NCBI GenBank assembly: GCA_900769645.1
Contig: CAAGHI010000006.1
Coordinates: 1 to 64,000, forward strand
DNA length: 64,000 nucleotides
Origin: Candidatus Gastranaerophilales bacterium
Lineage (GTDB): Bacteria; Cyanobacteriota; Vampirovibrionia; Gastranaerophilales; Gastranaerophilaceae
Direction of reading: 5' to 3'
The notes below the pieces were generated by a model. It had not been told where the DNA came from. It saw nothing but the letters and a program-made list of their open reading frames with translations, and ran no database searches. This document shows positions 15,639-24,131 of the stretch, piece by piece; the first letter of the stretch is position 1; each line of letters opens with the position of its first letter. The translations under genes and the position numbers were made by a program.

Positions 15639-17123
15639 TTAAGCGACTTGTCCGATTTGATTTCGTTCCAAAACAACTGTCTGAGGTTGAATTTGTTGTT
15701 GCGGAACTGTTTGGACTTGTGGGGCTTGAGTATTTTGTGCTAAAGCCTGATTTTGAGTGTTTTGTTTACTTTGTTTCTTTAATTCTTTATATGTTTTCAA
15801 ACCTTCAACCCAGTTGTCAACGAGTTGGACATCATCTTGAACAACGGCTTGCGGAAGTGCAGCATGGTGGATTTTCGGTAACAAAAAGCCCTCAGAGTAT
15901 TCAATAGATTTGGAAACGTTGTCGTCTGTGTCGTTACAGATAAATATCATTTTGCCGTTTTTATCTGTTTTGGTGCCAATTATTGTGATTTCATGACCGT
16001 TGATAATTGTACCGCTTGCATCGACTTGAGTATAGCCAATAATAACGTTTTCGCCAAGTTTTAATGCATCTGTGATTTGCTTTTTCATTGTGTTGAAATC
16101 TGTTTCATAGCCGACTAGGCGAGCATTTTCGTCAACTGTTTGATATGTTACGGAAATCTTGTTTTTATCCTCAACGACAGATTCAGTGAAAGTTTTTTCA
16201 AACTCAATCAAACCTTTGTCGTTTTGGTTGAATTTACCGGCTCTTTTGTCTGTTAAAGCGTCATAAGACTGTTGAGAACCAACTTGCATAAATGTAGATT
16301 GCATCAAAACATCAAGTGGAGAACGTTCCATTTTATCTTTATCTACTGTTTGAATTTGTGCTCTAATGATTGCATTTTTATCAGGAGCAAATTTTAGAGT
16401 TGCTTTGTCAAAGTCTTTTGCCTCGTAAGGAACTTCAAAAGCATTCAAAAGCCAGATAGCGTCAAGAGTGTTGTCTGCCAAATTGTTCATTTTAATTGTT
16501 TTGTTGACAGACATTTGAGGAGAGCTTAAACCTTCTGCAAATCTTGCAAATTCTGCTGGGTGTTTTTGTGCCAAATTGAATTCTATACTAGATGCAACAC
16601 ATGTCCCTGAATGTTCTACGTTAATATCTTCGGAACTATTGCCTTCTGCTGCTTTTGCCATTTGTTGGAATTGTTCCGGAATGTTCCCAAATTGTTGGGT
16701 GATAATATGAGGATCAGAGATTGTGTTAATTGTGTCTTTTAAAATTCCTTGGTTATTTAACCCTTGTGCTCTTTGGTTTTTAGCGATTTTGTATAAGTTG
16801 TCTAAAGTAGTAGAATTGTCGTTAGAGTCCGAATTTAGTAAAATCCCGTTTTTTAAAAGTGTGTTAAGCTGTCTTTTTGTTTCTTTATCAACAAGACTTG
16901 TAAGTTCTATATATTTAGCTTTCTCTTCCTTAGAAATAAGCTCTGTTCTGATGTTTGGAACTGTTTGTGTTGTGCCAAAATGAATTTGTGCTCTCATTGG
17001 ATTTGAGGTGAAATTAGGTGCAGAAACATTTGCTGCAACGTTATTTTGAACTTTTGCAGTTTTCACAGATTTAACTGTGTTATAATTGTTATATGGAATA
17101 TTATCTACACTTAATGAATACAC
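15639..17123 (-). CDS. Putative papain-like cysteine peptidase or transglutaminase-like protein
   Basis: The 494-residue protein has no family I can name with certainty. A Cys-His-Asn/Asp set in the right order supports a papain-like fold: Cys175 in HSGTCVASSIEF at the start of a helix, His377 in INGHEITIIGT at a strand, then Asn397/Asp398 in FICNDTDD. The core spans about 130-420. The N-terminus (1-55) is unstructured and ends in QIHFGTT; the C-terminus (430-494) is Gln-rich low complexity. There is no signal peptide. It lies next to the 5'-nucleotidase on the same strand, 74 bases upstream, and both have the same kind of N-terminal tail. A Cys protease is the best guess. Confidence 0.55.
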   Translation of the reverse strand: MYSLSVDNIPYNNYNTVKSVKTAKVQNNVAANVSAPNFTSNPMRAQIHFGTTQTVPNIRTELISKEEKAKYIELTSLVDKETKRQLNTLLKNGILLNSDSNDNSTTLDNLYKIAKNQRAQGLNNQGILKDTINTISDPHIITQQFGNIPEQFQQMAKAAEGNSSEDINVEHSGTCVASSIEFNLAQKHPAEFARFAEGLSSPQMSVNKTIKMNNLADNTLDAIWLLNAFEVPYEAKDFDKATLKFAPDKNAIIRAQIQTVDKDKMERSPLDVLMQSTFMQVGSQQSYDALTDKRAGKFNQNDKGLIEFEKTFTESVVEDKNKISVTYQTVDENARLVGYETDFNTMKKQITDALKLGENVIIGYTQVDASGTIINGHEITIIGTKTDKNGKMIFICNDTDDNVSKSIEYSEGFLLPKIHHAALPQAVVQDDVQLVDNWVEGLKTYKELKKQSKQNTQNQALAQNTQAPQVQTVPQQQIQPQTVVLERNQIGQVA

Positions 17124-17222
17124 AATTTCACTCCACTACTATTATATCTAAAAATGAAAAGTAAAAAAAATTGCTATATTCAAGAAAGATAATTAACAAA
17201 TGTTACAAATAAGGATCGCGAA

Positions 17223-18191
17223 TTGAAATTCAAACCACTTACAAAAGAACAACTTTTAATATCTGCAGACAGACTAACTCGTTTTAAAGATACGGAAACA
17301 AAGTATTTGCGAGTGTTTTCTGATATTATAGTAAATTGTCTGGTTGAACCAAAATTTAAAAAACATGAGTTGGAAGAATTGGATTATGTGCAAATTGTTG
17401 ACTTTGCTCAAAATATCATAAATGCCTCTTTATCTGATGTGGAAAATGATTTTGTAATAAATCAAGAGTTGTTTGACTATGAAAATTCTGTTTTTGATTT
17501 AAACGAAAATACTCAAAAGCTTATTAAAAACAAAATTAATTACAAAGCTCTTATTGAACTTATTCCTAATGATGCTCCAAACAATTTAAAATGGCTGAAA
17601 TCGCTTGCAAATCCTCAAAATGTTGCAGAAAATTTTGGTTATCCTGTAAAAAAAGTTTTGCTTTGTGAGGGGATTACTGAAGAAACGCTGTTGCCGGTTT
17701 TTGCAGAAATTTGTGATTTTGATTTGAATGAGCATGGTATTCATGTGATTTCTGCTGGTGGCAAAAATCAAGTTGTGAAGTATTTCTATAAATTTGCAGA
17801 ATGTTTAAAAATTCCTATTTTTGTTTTGCTTGATAATGATGCTCAGGCAAATTTGGAAGAAATAAAACCAAAACTCCGACCTATTGATAAAATTCATCTT
17901 CTTAAATGTGGAGAGTTTGAGGATTTATTACCAAATTCACTTATCACAAAGGCATTAAACGATGCAACAAAAAATATTTCTATTGCTCCGATTGAAGAGC
18001 TTGAAAGTGCAACTTCAAAGGTTGAGTTTTTAGAAGAGTTTTTCAAGCATAGAGGGTTGCATGAGTTTAAAAAGGCTGAATTTGCACAACTTGTAAGGCA
18101 GAATATTACTGGAATTGAGGATATTTCAGAGGAAATTAAAGAGATTATAGCGGAGTTGTCGAAAAATGTTTCTACAACAAAAAAGGCATAG
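17223..18191 (+). CDS. Stand-alone TOPRIM-domain protein (OLD-nuclease-like)
   Basis: The 322-residue protein has an N-terminal helical half (1-140) and a TOPRIM domain (about 143-235) with the catalytic Glu in KVLLCEGITEETLLPVF, a glycine turn in ISAGGKNQVVKYF and the acidic pair in FVLLDNDAQ. This is the TOPRIM type of OLD-family nucleases, but the usual N-terminal ABC-type ATPase is absent. TTG is the start, supported by AAGGA 8 bases upstream. It may be a nuclease or a degenerate OLD relative. No defence partner is adjacent. Confidence 0.7.
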   Translation: MKFKPLTKEQLLISADRLTRFKDTETKYLRVFSDIIVNCLVEPKFKKHELEELDYVQIVDFAQNIINASLSDVENDFVINQELFDYENSVFDLNENTQKLIKNKINYKALIELIPNDAPNNLKWLKSLANPQNVAENFGYPVKKVLLCEGITEETLLPVFAEICDFDLNEHGIHVISAGGKNQVVKYFYKFAECLKIPIFVLLDNDAQANLEEIKPKLRPIDKIHLLKCGEFEDLLPNSLITKALNDATKNISIAPIEELESATSKVEFLEEFFKHRGLHEFKKAEFAQLVRQNITGIEDISEEIKEIIAELSKNVSTTKKA

Positions 18192-18212
18192 AATAAAATC
18201 CACGCCTTTTTT
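18179..18212. terminator. Terminator overlapping the TOPRIM stop codon
   Basis: AAAAAGGC and GCCTTTTT pair around a 16-base loop, with T runs on both strands. It separates the convergent TOPRIM and Bax-inhibitor genes and includes the TOPRIM stop. Confidence 0.65.
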
Positions 18213-18233
18213 CTGTTTTAAATACATTCTTAA

Positions 18234-18965
18234 TTAATTTCTAGAATTAAGTTTTGCAAGAAGTCTTAATATTTCTGTGTAAAGCCATACAAGTGTAATC
18301 ATTAAGCCCATTGCGCCAAACCATTCATAATCTTTGCTAAGCATTCTTTCAGATGATGATTCAATAAAGAAAAAGTCCTGAATTAAGCTCATAGCCGCAA
18401 TTGCTACAACAAATAAGCTAAATCCAATGCCGACAATACCATTGTCCCAAATTAGCGGAATGCTACGAGAGAAAAGTGTTGCAACAAATTGAATTAGATA
18501 TATTGCCAAAATAGACAACATTGCAGTTGTTAAAACTGCTTGAAATTTTGCTGTGTATCTAATCATTTTAGCCTTGTAAAGTCCAAGCATTACAAATAAA
18601 ACAACAAAAGTTGCCAAGATCGCTTGCATTACAATTCCATGGTAAACAGATTCAAACATTGCTGAAATAGAGCCTAAAGCTAAACCTTCAAATAACGCAT
18701 AAGGTGCTGCCAAATATTTTGTAGCTTTTACATTAAAACAGCAAATAATTACAGCGATAAACGCAAGAATTGCACCGGCTCCGGCAAGAGGTCCTGCAAC
18801 GGCAGGGTTTGTGAATAGGTAATAAACACTAAGAGCACAACCTGCAAGTAAGCATACAAATAAAAGAAAAATTTTATTTACTGCTCCATTAATAGTCATC
18901 GGTTCACCATCAAGAATTCTTTCTTCCGGTGAAAATCTGTCGTCATTTAATATCGGATTTGACAT
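18234..18965 (-). CDS. Bax inhibitor-1/YccA family membrane protein
   Basis: The 243-residue protein has a hydrophilic N-terminus followed by seven hydrophobic segments (starting about residues 30, 57, 84, 110, 142, 172 and 219), with the family's ALFEGLALGSISAMFE stretch in the third helix and a short basic tail. Relatives (YetJ, YbhL, YccA) are inner-membrane proteins; YetJ acts as a pH-dependent calcium leak and YccA modulates FtsH. Which role applies here cannot be told. It is a single gene. Confidence 0.88.
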   Translation of the reverse strand: MSNPILNDDRFSPEERILDGEPMTINGAVNKIFLLFVCLLAGCALSVYYLFTNPAVAGPLAGAGAILAFIAVIICCFNVKATKYLAAPYALFEGLALGSISAMFESVYHGIVMQAILATFVVLFVMLGLYKAKMIRYTAKFQAVLTTAMLSILAIYLIQFVATLFSRSIPLIWDNGIVGIGFSLFVVAIAAMSLIQDFFFIESSSERMLSKDYEWFGAMGLMITLVWLYTEILRLLAKLNSRN

Positions 18966-19044
18966 AATTAACTCCTTCCTTTACCATGATTATATAGTAT
19001 TTTGCTAAAAAACACAATATATTAATTATTTAATAAGGATTGTT

Positions 19045-20844
19045 ATGTTTCTTGAGAATTATACGAAATTTTTAAAATATTTTGGTAAAGGAAGAGGGAA
19101 AGGTTTCTTTTTCTTTAGTATTCTTTCAATGACAGCAGGCTTTTTGGAACTTTTTGGAGTTGCTTTGATTTATCCGTTTGTTATGTTTATTGTCGACCCA
19201 AATGCGTTAATCCAAAAACTACCAATATTTAGCCGTTTAAGTATAGATATTCCAAATTCTACGAGTATCGGCTTGCTTATAGGTTTATCTGTGCTTTTGA
19301 TTTTTATTATCAAAAATATTTTCATGCTTTTTATTCAATATTTTCAAATTCGTTTTGTCAAAGAGTGGATTCAAGATATTGTTTCAAAATTTATGGAATA
19401 TTATTTGTATGCGCCTTATAAAGATATTATGGAAACGTCTCAAGGGGATAAACTTTATGTCATAGAGTGCGTTTGTGCCGCAGCTGTGAACGGTTTTATT
19501 CTTAGAGGCTTAAATCTTATTATTAACGCTGTTATTATTGTCATGATAATCGGTTTACTCTTTATTAAATTCCCTGTTGCCGCAATCGCTACAATTGTTT
19601 TTGCAACTGTATCAATGATTTTGCAAAATAAGTTTTTAAAAAATCGAATATTTGTGTTGAGCAAAGCTGTTGATAAAATTAGCAAAAAATATAAAATTTC
19701 TCTTTTGGAAAGCATGGCAAATTTGAAAGAAGTTAAGATTTTGTGTGCTGAAAAACTGTTTTTTAATAGCTATCTAAAAAACACGAAACAAATAATTTTG
19801 ACAACGACAAAGTTGGATTTTTTTAATACAATTCCACCTTATGTTGTTGAAATGTTGATGGTTGCATCGTTGCTTGTTTTGGCATTCATTATCTCTATTC
19901 AAAATAAGGGCAGTAATACGGTTTTGATAGCTTCTTTTGCTATTGTGATAGCCGCTCTATTTAGGGTTGCTCCTGCACTTAACAGAATTCAAACATCTAT
20001 TATAAATATTAATTCTTCAAGGGTTTATGTGAAACAACTCAATGAGCAGTTTGAAAAATATGGGCTTGCGAAATTCAAGAAATTTGAATATCCGACGAGT
20101 GAAAGGTTGGATTTCAGGCATGCTATTGAATTTAAAAATATTTGTTTTTCTTATGTGGAAGGCAAACAGGTTTTGAAAAATATCTCTTTTAAAATCGAAA
20201 AGGGTGATTTTATCGGGGTTATTGGTTTGTCTGGTGCTGGAAAAAGTACTCTTGCTGATATATTTACAGGACTTTTGCCTGCTGATAGTGGTGAAATCTT
20301 TGTAGATGGCATGAAATTGACTCCTGAAAATTATCCGAAATTCCGCCGATTAATCGGGTATGTCCCTCAACAAATCAATATTTTGGATAAATCGATTAAG
20401 GAAAATGTGGCATGGGGCTGCGAAGTTATAGATGATGCCGGTGTTGTGAAGGCTTTAAAAGCTGCGCAGTTATATGATGTAATTAGAGAATATCCTGAAG
20501 AAATTGAATCTAATATATTTATTGGTTCAAATGGCTTGTCTCAAGGTCAGAAACAGAGATTAGCAATTGCGAGAGCTATTTATAGAGATCCTGAAATTAT
20601 TATACTTGATGAGGCAACATCAGCTCTAGATGTACAAGTTGAGCATGAAATAACAGACATGCTAACTCAAATTAGCAAATCTAAGACAATTTTAGCGATT
20701 GCACACAGATTATCAACGCTAAAATCATGCAATAAGTTAATATATATGAAAGATGGTGAAATTGTTGATATTGGAACGTTTGCAGAGCTTTCAGAACGGT
20801 ATGAAGAATTTAAAAATTTGGTAAAATTATCAAGTATTTCATAA
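19045..20844 (+). CDS. ABC exporter, fused membrane and ATPase domains (PglK/MsbA type)
   Basis: The 599-residue half-transporter has a six-helix membrane domain (about 20-320) and a nucleotide-binding domain (about 350-595). The latter has Walker A IGLSGAGKST, the signature LSQGQKQRLAIARAI, Walker B EIIILDEATSALD and the switch His in ILAIAHRLST. The N-terminus resembles PglK-type lipid-linked oligosaccharide flippases more than multidrug exporters, but no glycosylation gene is adjacent, so the substrate is open. It probably works as a homodimer. The gene stands alone before tRNA-Asn. Confidence 0.85.
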   Translation: MFLENYTKFLKYFGKGRGKGFFFFSILSMTAGFLELFGVALIYPFVMFIVDPNALIQKLPIFSRLSIDIPNSTSIGLLIGLSVLLIFIIKNIFMLFIQYFQIRFVKEWIQDIVSKFMEYYLYAPYKDIMETSQGDKLYVIECVCAAAVNGFILRGLNLIINAVIIVMIIGLLFIKFPVAAIATIVFATVSMILQNKFLKNRIFVLSKAVDKISKKYKISLLESMANLKEVKILCAEKLFFNSYLKNTKQIILTTTKLDFFNTIPPYVVEMLMVASLLVLAFIISIQNKGSNTVLIASFAIVIAALFRVAPALNRIQTSIININSSRVYVKQLNEQFEKYGLAKFKKFEYPTSERLDFRHAIEFKNICFSYVEGKQVLKNISFKIEKGDFIGVIGLSGAGKSTLADIFTGLLPADSGEIFVDGMKLTPENYPKFRRLIGYVPQQINILDKSIKENVAWGCEVIDDAGVVKALKAAQLYDVIREYPEEIESNIFIGSNGLSQGQKQRLAIARAIYRDPEIIILDEATSALDVQVEHEITDMLTQISKSKTILAIAHRLSTLKSCNKLIYMKDGEIVDIGTFAELSERYEEFKNLVKLSSIS

Positions 20845-20870
20845 AAAACAAAAAATATTAAAAAAAGTAC

Positions 20871-20899
20871 TTTACAATAAAAGTGTTTTGTACTATAAT
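20871..20899 (+). promoter_or_regulatory. Promoter of tRNA-Asn
   Basis: TTTACA (20871-20876), a 17-base spacer and TATAAT (20894-20899), with transcription expected near 20906, about 38 bases before the tRNA. Confidence 0.7.
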
Positions 20900-20943
20900 A
20901 AGTACATAAGCAAGGGGCGACCCTGATATAGCAAAGAGAATAT

Positions 20944-21015
20944 TCCTCAGTAGCTCAATGGCGGAGCAACCGGCTGTTAACCGGTAGGCTGTTGGTTCGA
21001 GTCCAACCTGGGGAG
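20944..21015 (+). tRNA. tRNA-Asn (anticodon GTT)
   Basis: Acceptor TCCTCAG (20944-20950) pairs with CTGGGGA (21008-21014), discriminator G at 21015. Anticodon stem ACCGG/CCGGT encloses loop CTGTTAA, giving GTT. T-arm GTTGGTTCGAGTCCAAC is normal. CCA is not encoded. A T run follows at once. Its 3' end also begins a 65-base sequence repeated at 29023-29087. Confidence 0.95.
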
Positions 21016-21077
21016 TTTTTTCTATTATTAGGGCAAGAATTAGTTTCAAGCCCTTTTTTAATGCCTGTTTCAGGAGT
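21012..21077 (+). repeat. Direct repeat A, copy 1, at the tRNA-Asn 3' end
   Basis: Begins with the last bases of the tRNA (GGAG) and continues through TTTTTTCTATTAT and AAGAATTAG to GCCTGTTT. About 57 of 65 positions match 29023-29087 by eye, same orientation. Such repeats at a tRNA 3' end are what integrated elements leave. Confidence 0.7.
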
Positions 21078-21457
21078 TCGATTGTTAGCATTTTTTTGTT
21101 CCAAATTGTACTGATTTTCTATTATTGTTTGGAATATCGGCTTTAGTTTTATATCAAAGTTTTTATCTTTATATGTGATTAGTACGTTTTAACATTTCTA
21201 ACCAAAATAATTTTCCGTTAGTTTTCTTTAAAAAATGAACTTATTTATCCTTGTTTAGGTCTAAAAACAAACTATTTCAAAACAGAACTACGGCAATTAC
21301 TATTTGCATTTAAAACAAAAATTTATGCTGGAGGGAAAACTAGGCTAACGAAGTTTAATCTAACTTTGTGGCAATTTTATGGCAAAATACAGGCATTAAT
21401 GTGGGAAATTACAATAAGCTTGAAATCTTAACCTAATAAAATCTTTATCCTGTTACT
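21078..21457. other. Gene-free AT-rich region after tRNA-Asn
   Basis: No open frame of useful length, no convincing ribosome site and no RNA gene is visible. With the flanking repeats the 600-base gap 21016-21625 looks like a decayed integration region next to the tRNA. Confidence 0.4.
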
Positions 21458-21580
21458 ATAACAAAATATCCGCAGAGATACCACTGACGCGAGTTTGCAG
21501 GTAAGTTCAAACGTATTAGCATAACTTTCTACAATTAAAACCCTAATTTTCTTAAAACTCGCGTGAACAGTGACAAAACA
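21458..21580 (+). repeat. Structured repeat B, copy 1
   Basis: About 120 bases similar to 28765-28885 in the same orientation. The ends form a stem: ACGCGAGTTT (21487-21496) with AAACTCGCGT (21555-21564), plus outer CACTG/CAGTG. In copy 2 a G-C pair of this stem is A-T, a compensatory change. It may be a structured RNA or a small mobile element. No protein is encoded. Confidence 0.65.
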
Positions 21581-21625
21581 AATTTTTATAATAAATACTA
21601 CACTAGATTCGGATATTTACATTGG

Positions 21626-22300
21626 CTACTTCATAAAATATACCATGCAAGGGCGACCGCCGGTATCGTAATTTATTTGTTCTATAACTTCACTGTTTTT
21701 TGTTAAATAGTGCATGTATTTTCGAACCGTAACTTTTGAAATATCCAAAAATGCGGCAATCTGTTCTGATGTATGTCCGCGATTTGTATCTTCTCTTAAG
21801 TATTCGCGGATTTTGTCTAATGTCTTTTCTTGAATACCTTTTGGAAGTTCAAAATTATTATTCCCAAAATGTTCGCTATTCATAATTTCATCAATTTTTT
21901 TCTGATCCAGAACGCAAACATTATTTTTTTGAACTCTACACTCAACGAATTTGTCCAGTGCTTGTTGAAATCGTTTTTGTACAAAAGGTTTGACAAGGTA
22001 ATCAATGACCCCAAAGTTTAAAACCGTATCAAGGGTATTTTTATCATTTGATGCCGTAACCATAATTATATCAGTATTAATTTCTTCCGTTCTGATTTTT
22101 TTTAGCAAAGATAAACCATCTAACACTGGCATATAAACATCAAGGATAGCCAAATCCACTTGATTTTCTGACAAATATTTGAACGCATCATTCCCGTTCC
22201 TGAAAGATTGAACAACATAAAAACGGGAATCTTGCTCAACATAATGAGTATTTATCATTGCAACCATAGGGTCATCTTCTACAATTAAAACCTTATACAT
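21626..22300 (-). CDS. Response regulator of the CitB/DcuR family
   Basis: The 224-residue protein has a receiver domain (1-120) with acidic residues Glu8-Asp9-Asp10, phospho-acceptor Asp54 and Lys104, a linker and a C-terminal helix-turn-helix (about 165-215, around TSEQIAAFLDISKVTVRKYM). CitB/DcuR proteins have this length and layout and control C4-dicarboxylate or citrate genes. It is the last gene of the operon CoA-transferase, kinase, lactonase, regulator, 10 bases after the lactonase. The likely targets are this operon and the divergent sucD-4hbD genes. Confidence 0.9.
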   Translation of the reverse strand: MYKVLIVEDDPMVAMINTHYVEQDSRFYVVQSFRNGNDAFKYLSENQVDLAILDVYMPVLDGLSLLKKIRTEEINTDIIMVTASNDKNTLDTVLNFGVIDYLVKPFVQKRFQQALDKFVECRVQKNNVCVLDQKKIDEIMNSEHFGNNNFELPKGIQEKTLDKIREYLREDTNRGHTSEQIAAFLDISKVTVRKYMHYLTKNSEVIEQINYDTGGRPCMVYFMK

Positions 22301-22310
22301 TTATTACCTC

Positions 22311-23114
22311 TTATTCATAATATTTAGGTGCTAATTTCATTGTTTGGAAAAATTCCCAATCGTGAGCAGGAAAGACTTTTGCATCATATTTTTTAGCCAA
22401 ACGTCTTACTTTTTCGATTGATTTTAAGAAACTTACACTATCATACATAAAACCACTCATTTTTGCAGGTGGTCCAAAAATTTCTGATGTATAAACGCAA
22501 TCTTGAGGAAGAATTATAGTTTGTCCTTCAAGATGAACAACAAGCCCTAAGAGATTTGGAGTATGACCGGCAAGACAAACTACTTCAACCCCTTTTGCAA
22601 GTTCAAAATCCTCATCAACCAAATGATATTGTTTTACGGGTGCTTCCAAATCCCCCTTAATATATCCGCCATGAGTTTCTCTATCAGGGTTCATGTGAAC
22701 TTTTGCAAGTCCATATTTGTAATCTTCCCCAGGAACATAAACATCAGCGTGAGGAAATAAATTGATATTTCCTGCGTGGTCTAAGTGCATATGAGAAAGT
22801 ACAACTGTTTTAATATCTTCCGGTTTAACTCCGCAAAGTTTAAGTTGATTTTCCAATCTTTCTTCATCTTTTTGATAAAGCGGATAAACTTCTTGCATTG
22901 TTTTAGGCCAATAACCGTTCATAGCTTCAGGGTTTGAACCTGTGTCATATAAAATATAACCATCATCTGTTTCAATTAAATAAGCCATTACAGGCAGTTT
23001 AATCCATTCATTTTGAACATGCGGATTAGAGCGTGTTCCAAGTGTTGCACATGCAACAACGGTATTTTTATCGGTTTCTAAATACCCTGTATTTAGTGCA
23101 TAAAGTTTCATCAT
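22311..23114 (-). CDS. MBL-fold lactonase, AHL/gamma-butyrolactone lactonase type
   Basis: The 267-residue metallo-beta-lactamase-fold hydrolase has the complete dinuclear metal set: His108, His110, Asp112, His113 (HMHLDHAG), His184, Asp205 and His251, plus Tyr208 three residues after Asp205, matching the Asp-x-x-Tyr of AiiA-type lactonases. AttM/BlcC of Agrobacterium is of this family and opens gamma-butyrolactone to 4-hydroxybutyrate. Because 4-hydroxybutyrate and succinate-semialdehyde dehydrogenases lie in the same locus, that substrate is more likely than acyl-homoserine lactones. Its start overlaps the kinase stop by 4 bases, so it is translationally coupled. No signal peptide. Confidence 0.85.
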   Translation of the reverse strand: MMKLYALNTGYLETDKNTVVACATLGTRSNPHVQNEWIKLPVMAYLIETDDGYILYDTGSNPEAMNGYWPKTMQEVYPLYQKDEERLENQLKLCGVKPEDIKTVVLSHMHLDHAGNINLFPHADVYVPGEDYKYGLAKVHMNPDRETHGGYIKGDLEAPVKQYHLVDEDFELAKGVEVVCLAGHTPNLLGLVVHLEGQTIILPQDCVYTSEIFGPPAKMSGFMYDSVSFLKSIEKVRRLAKKYDAKVFPAHDWEFFQTMKLAPKYYE

Positions 23115-24097
23115 TTCCCTTCTTTCTTAAATTTAACGGTGAATTTTGTTTCTATTTCCATTTCTGACGTAACTGCAATTTTACCGTTATAAGTTTCAAT
23201 CAATGATTTAACAACAAAAAGTCCCGTTCCTCTAGAATTACTTTTTGTCGAAAATCCGTCTTTGAATATCTTTTTCAAATTAGATTTTTGTATTCCGTTG
23301 CCATTATCGCTTACGACAATTTTTATTTCTTTTGGCGTTGATAATATTGATACGTAGATTTTTTTGTTGGAAACATCTGTTGAATTTAGTGAATCCATCG
23401 CATTTTCGATTAAATTTCCAAGCACTGTTATAAAAACATCTGACGGAATTCTTGTATCGTTTTCTTCCAGTGAACTTGATGAATCCAATGCAAAATGGAT
23501 GCCAAGTTCTGATGCTCTAGCAAATTTCCCAATCAAAAGAGCAGCAATAGATGGAATTTTAATTTGTTTAATAATGGTACTTATTATCTCTTTTTGTACC
23601 ATACTGACATTCATAATGTATTCAACTGCTTCATCGTATTTTTTCATTTGGATTAAGCCTAAGATTACATGTAATTTATTCACAAAATCGTGATTATTTG
23701 CTCTCATTGATTCGACAAGATGTTTAACCCCGGTCAAATTTTCTGCAAGTTGTACGACCTCAGTTCTGTTTCTAAAAATAGCAAATGCTCCAACGATTTC
23801 ACCATTATCATAAATTGGCATTCTATCAGAAATTACGTAATCATTTTTTAATGATTTCATCTGCACATTGAATTCTTTTTTGCCTGTCGTTAAGAGTTCA
23901 CCTAATCTTGATGCAGGATAAATCTCATTCAAATCTTTACCGATAGGTTCACTTTCTGTTATATGCAGCATTGGAATTGCTGATTTGTTTATAAATATAA
24001 CTTTTTTGTTTTTATCAATTGCTAAGATGCCTTCCTCTAATGCCATAAGGATATCTTCACGCAATTTAAACATTTCAAGTAATTTATTTTCGTCCAT
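23111..24097 (-). CDS. Soluble CitA/DcuS-type sensor histidine kinase
   Basis: The 328-residue kinase has a PAS domain (about 12-115), a SpoOB-type dimerisation helix with phospho-acceptor His136 (RANNHDFVNKLHVILGL), and a HATPase domain with N-box around Asn228-Asn232, SDNGNGI (G1) and RGTGLFVVK (G2). The His motif is that of CitA/DcuS. Unlike those, it has no membrane helix and no periplasmic PASC domain, so it must sense something inside the cell. It is 34 bases after the CoA-transferase and overlaps the lactonase by 4 bases. Confidence 0.88.
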   Translation of the reverse strand: MDENKLLEMFKLREDILMALEEGILAIDKNKKVIFINKSAIPMLHITESEPIGKDLNEIYPASRLGELLTTGKKEFNVQMKSLKNDYVISDRMPIYDNGEIVGAFAIFRNRTEVVQLAENLTGVKHLVESMRANNHDFVNKLHVILGLIQMKKYDEAVEYIMNVSMVQKEIISTIIKQIKIPSIAALLIGKFARASELGIHFALDSSSSLEENDTRIPSDVFITVLGNLIENAMDSLNSTDVSNKKIYVSILSTPKEIKIVVSDNGNGIQKSNLKKIFKDGFSTKSNSRGTGLFVVKSLIETYNGKIAVTSEMEIETKFTVKFKKEGK

Positions 24098-24131
24098 AAT
24101 TTTATTTTACCTTGAAATTACAACTTTGCTA

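Noticed and set aside
20858..21091. A 77-residue minus-strand open frame across the tRNA-Asn region
   Set aside because: It covers the whole tRNA-Asn gene and its promoter on the opposite strand; no ribosome site.
22311..23114. Quorum-quenching acyl-homoserine lactonase
   Set aside because: The catalytic residues alone would allow it, but the metabolic neighbours (4hbD, sucD, cat1) make gamma-butyrolactone-type substrates more likely.
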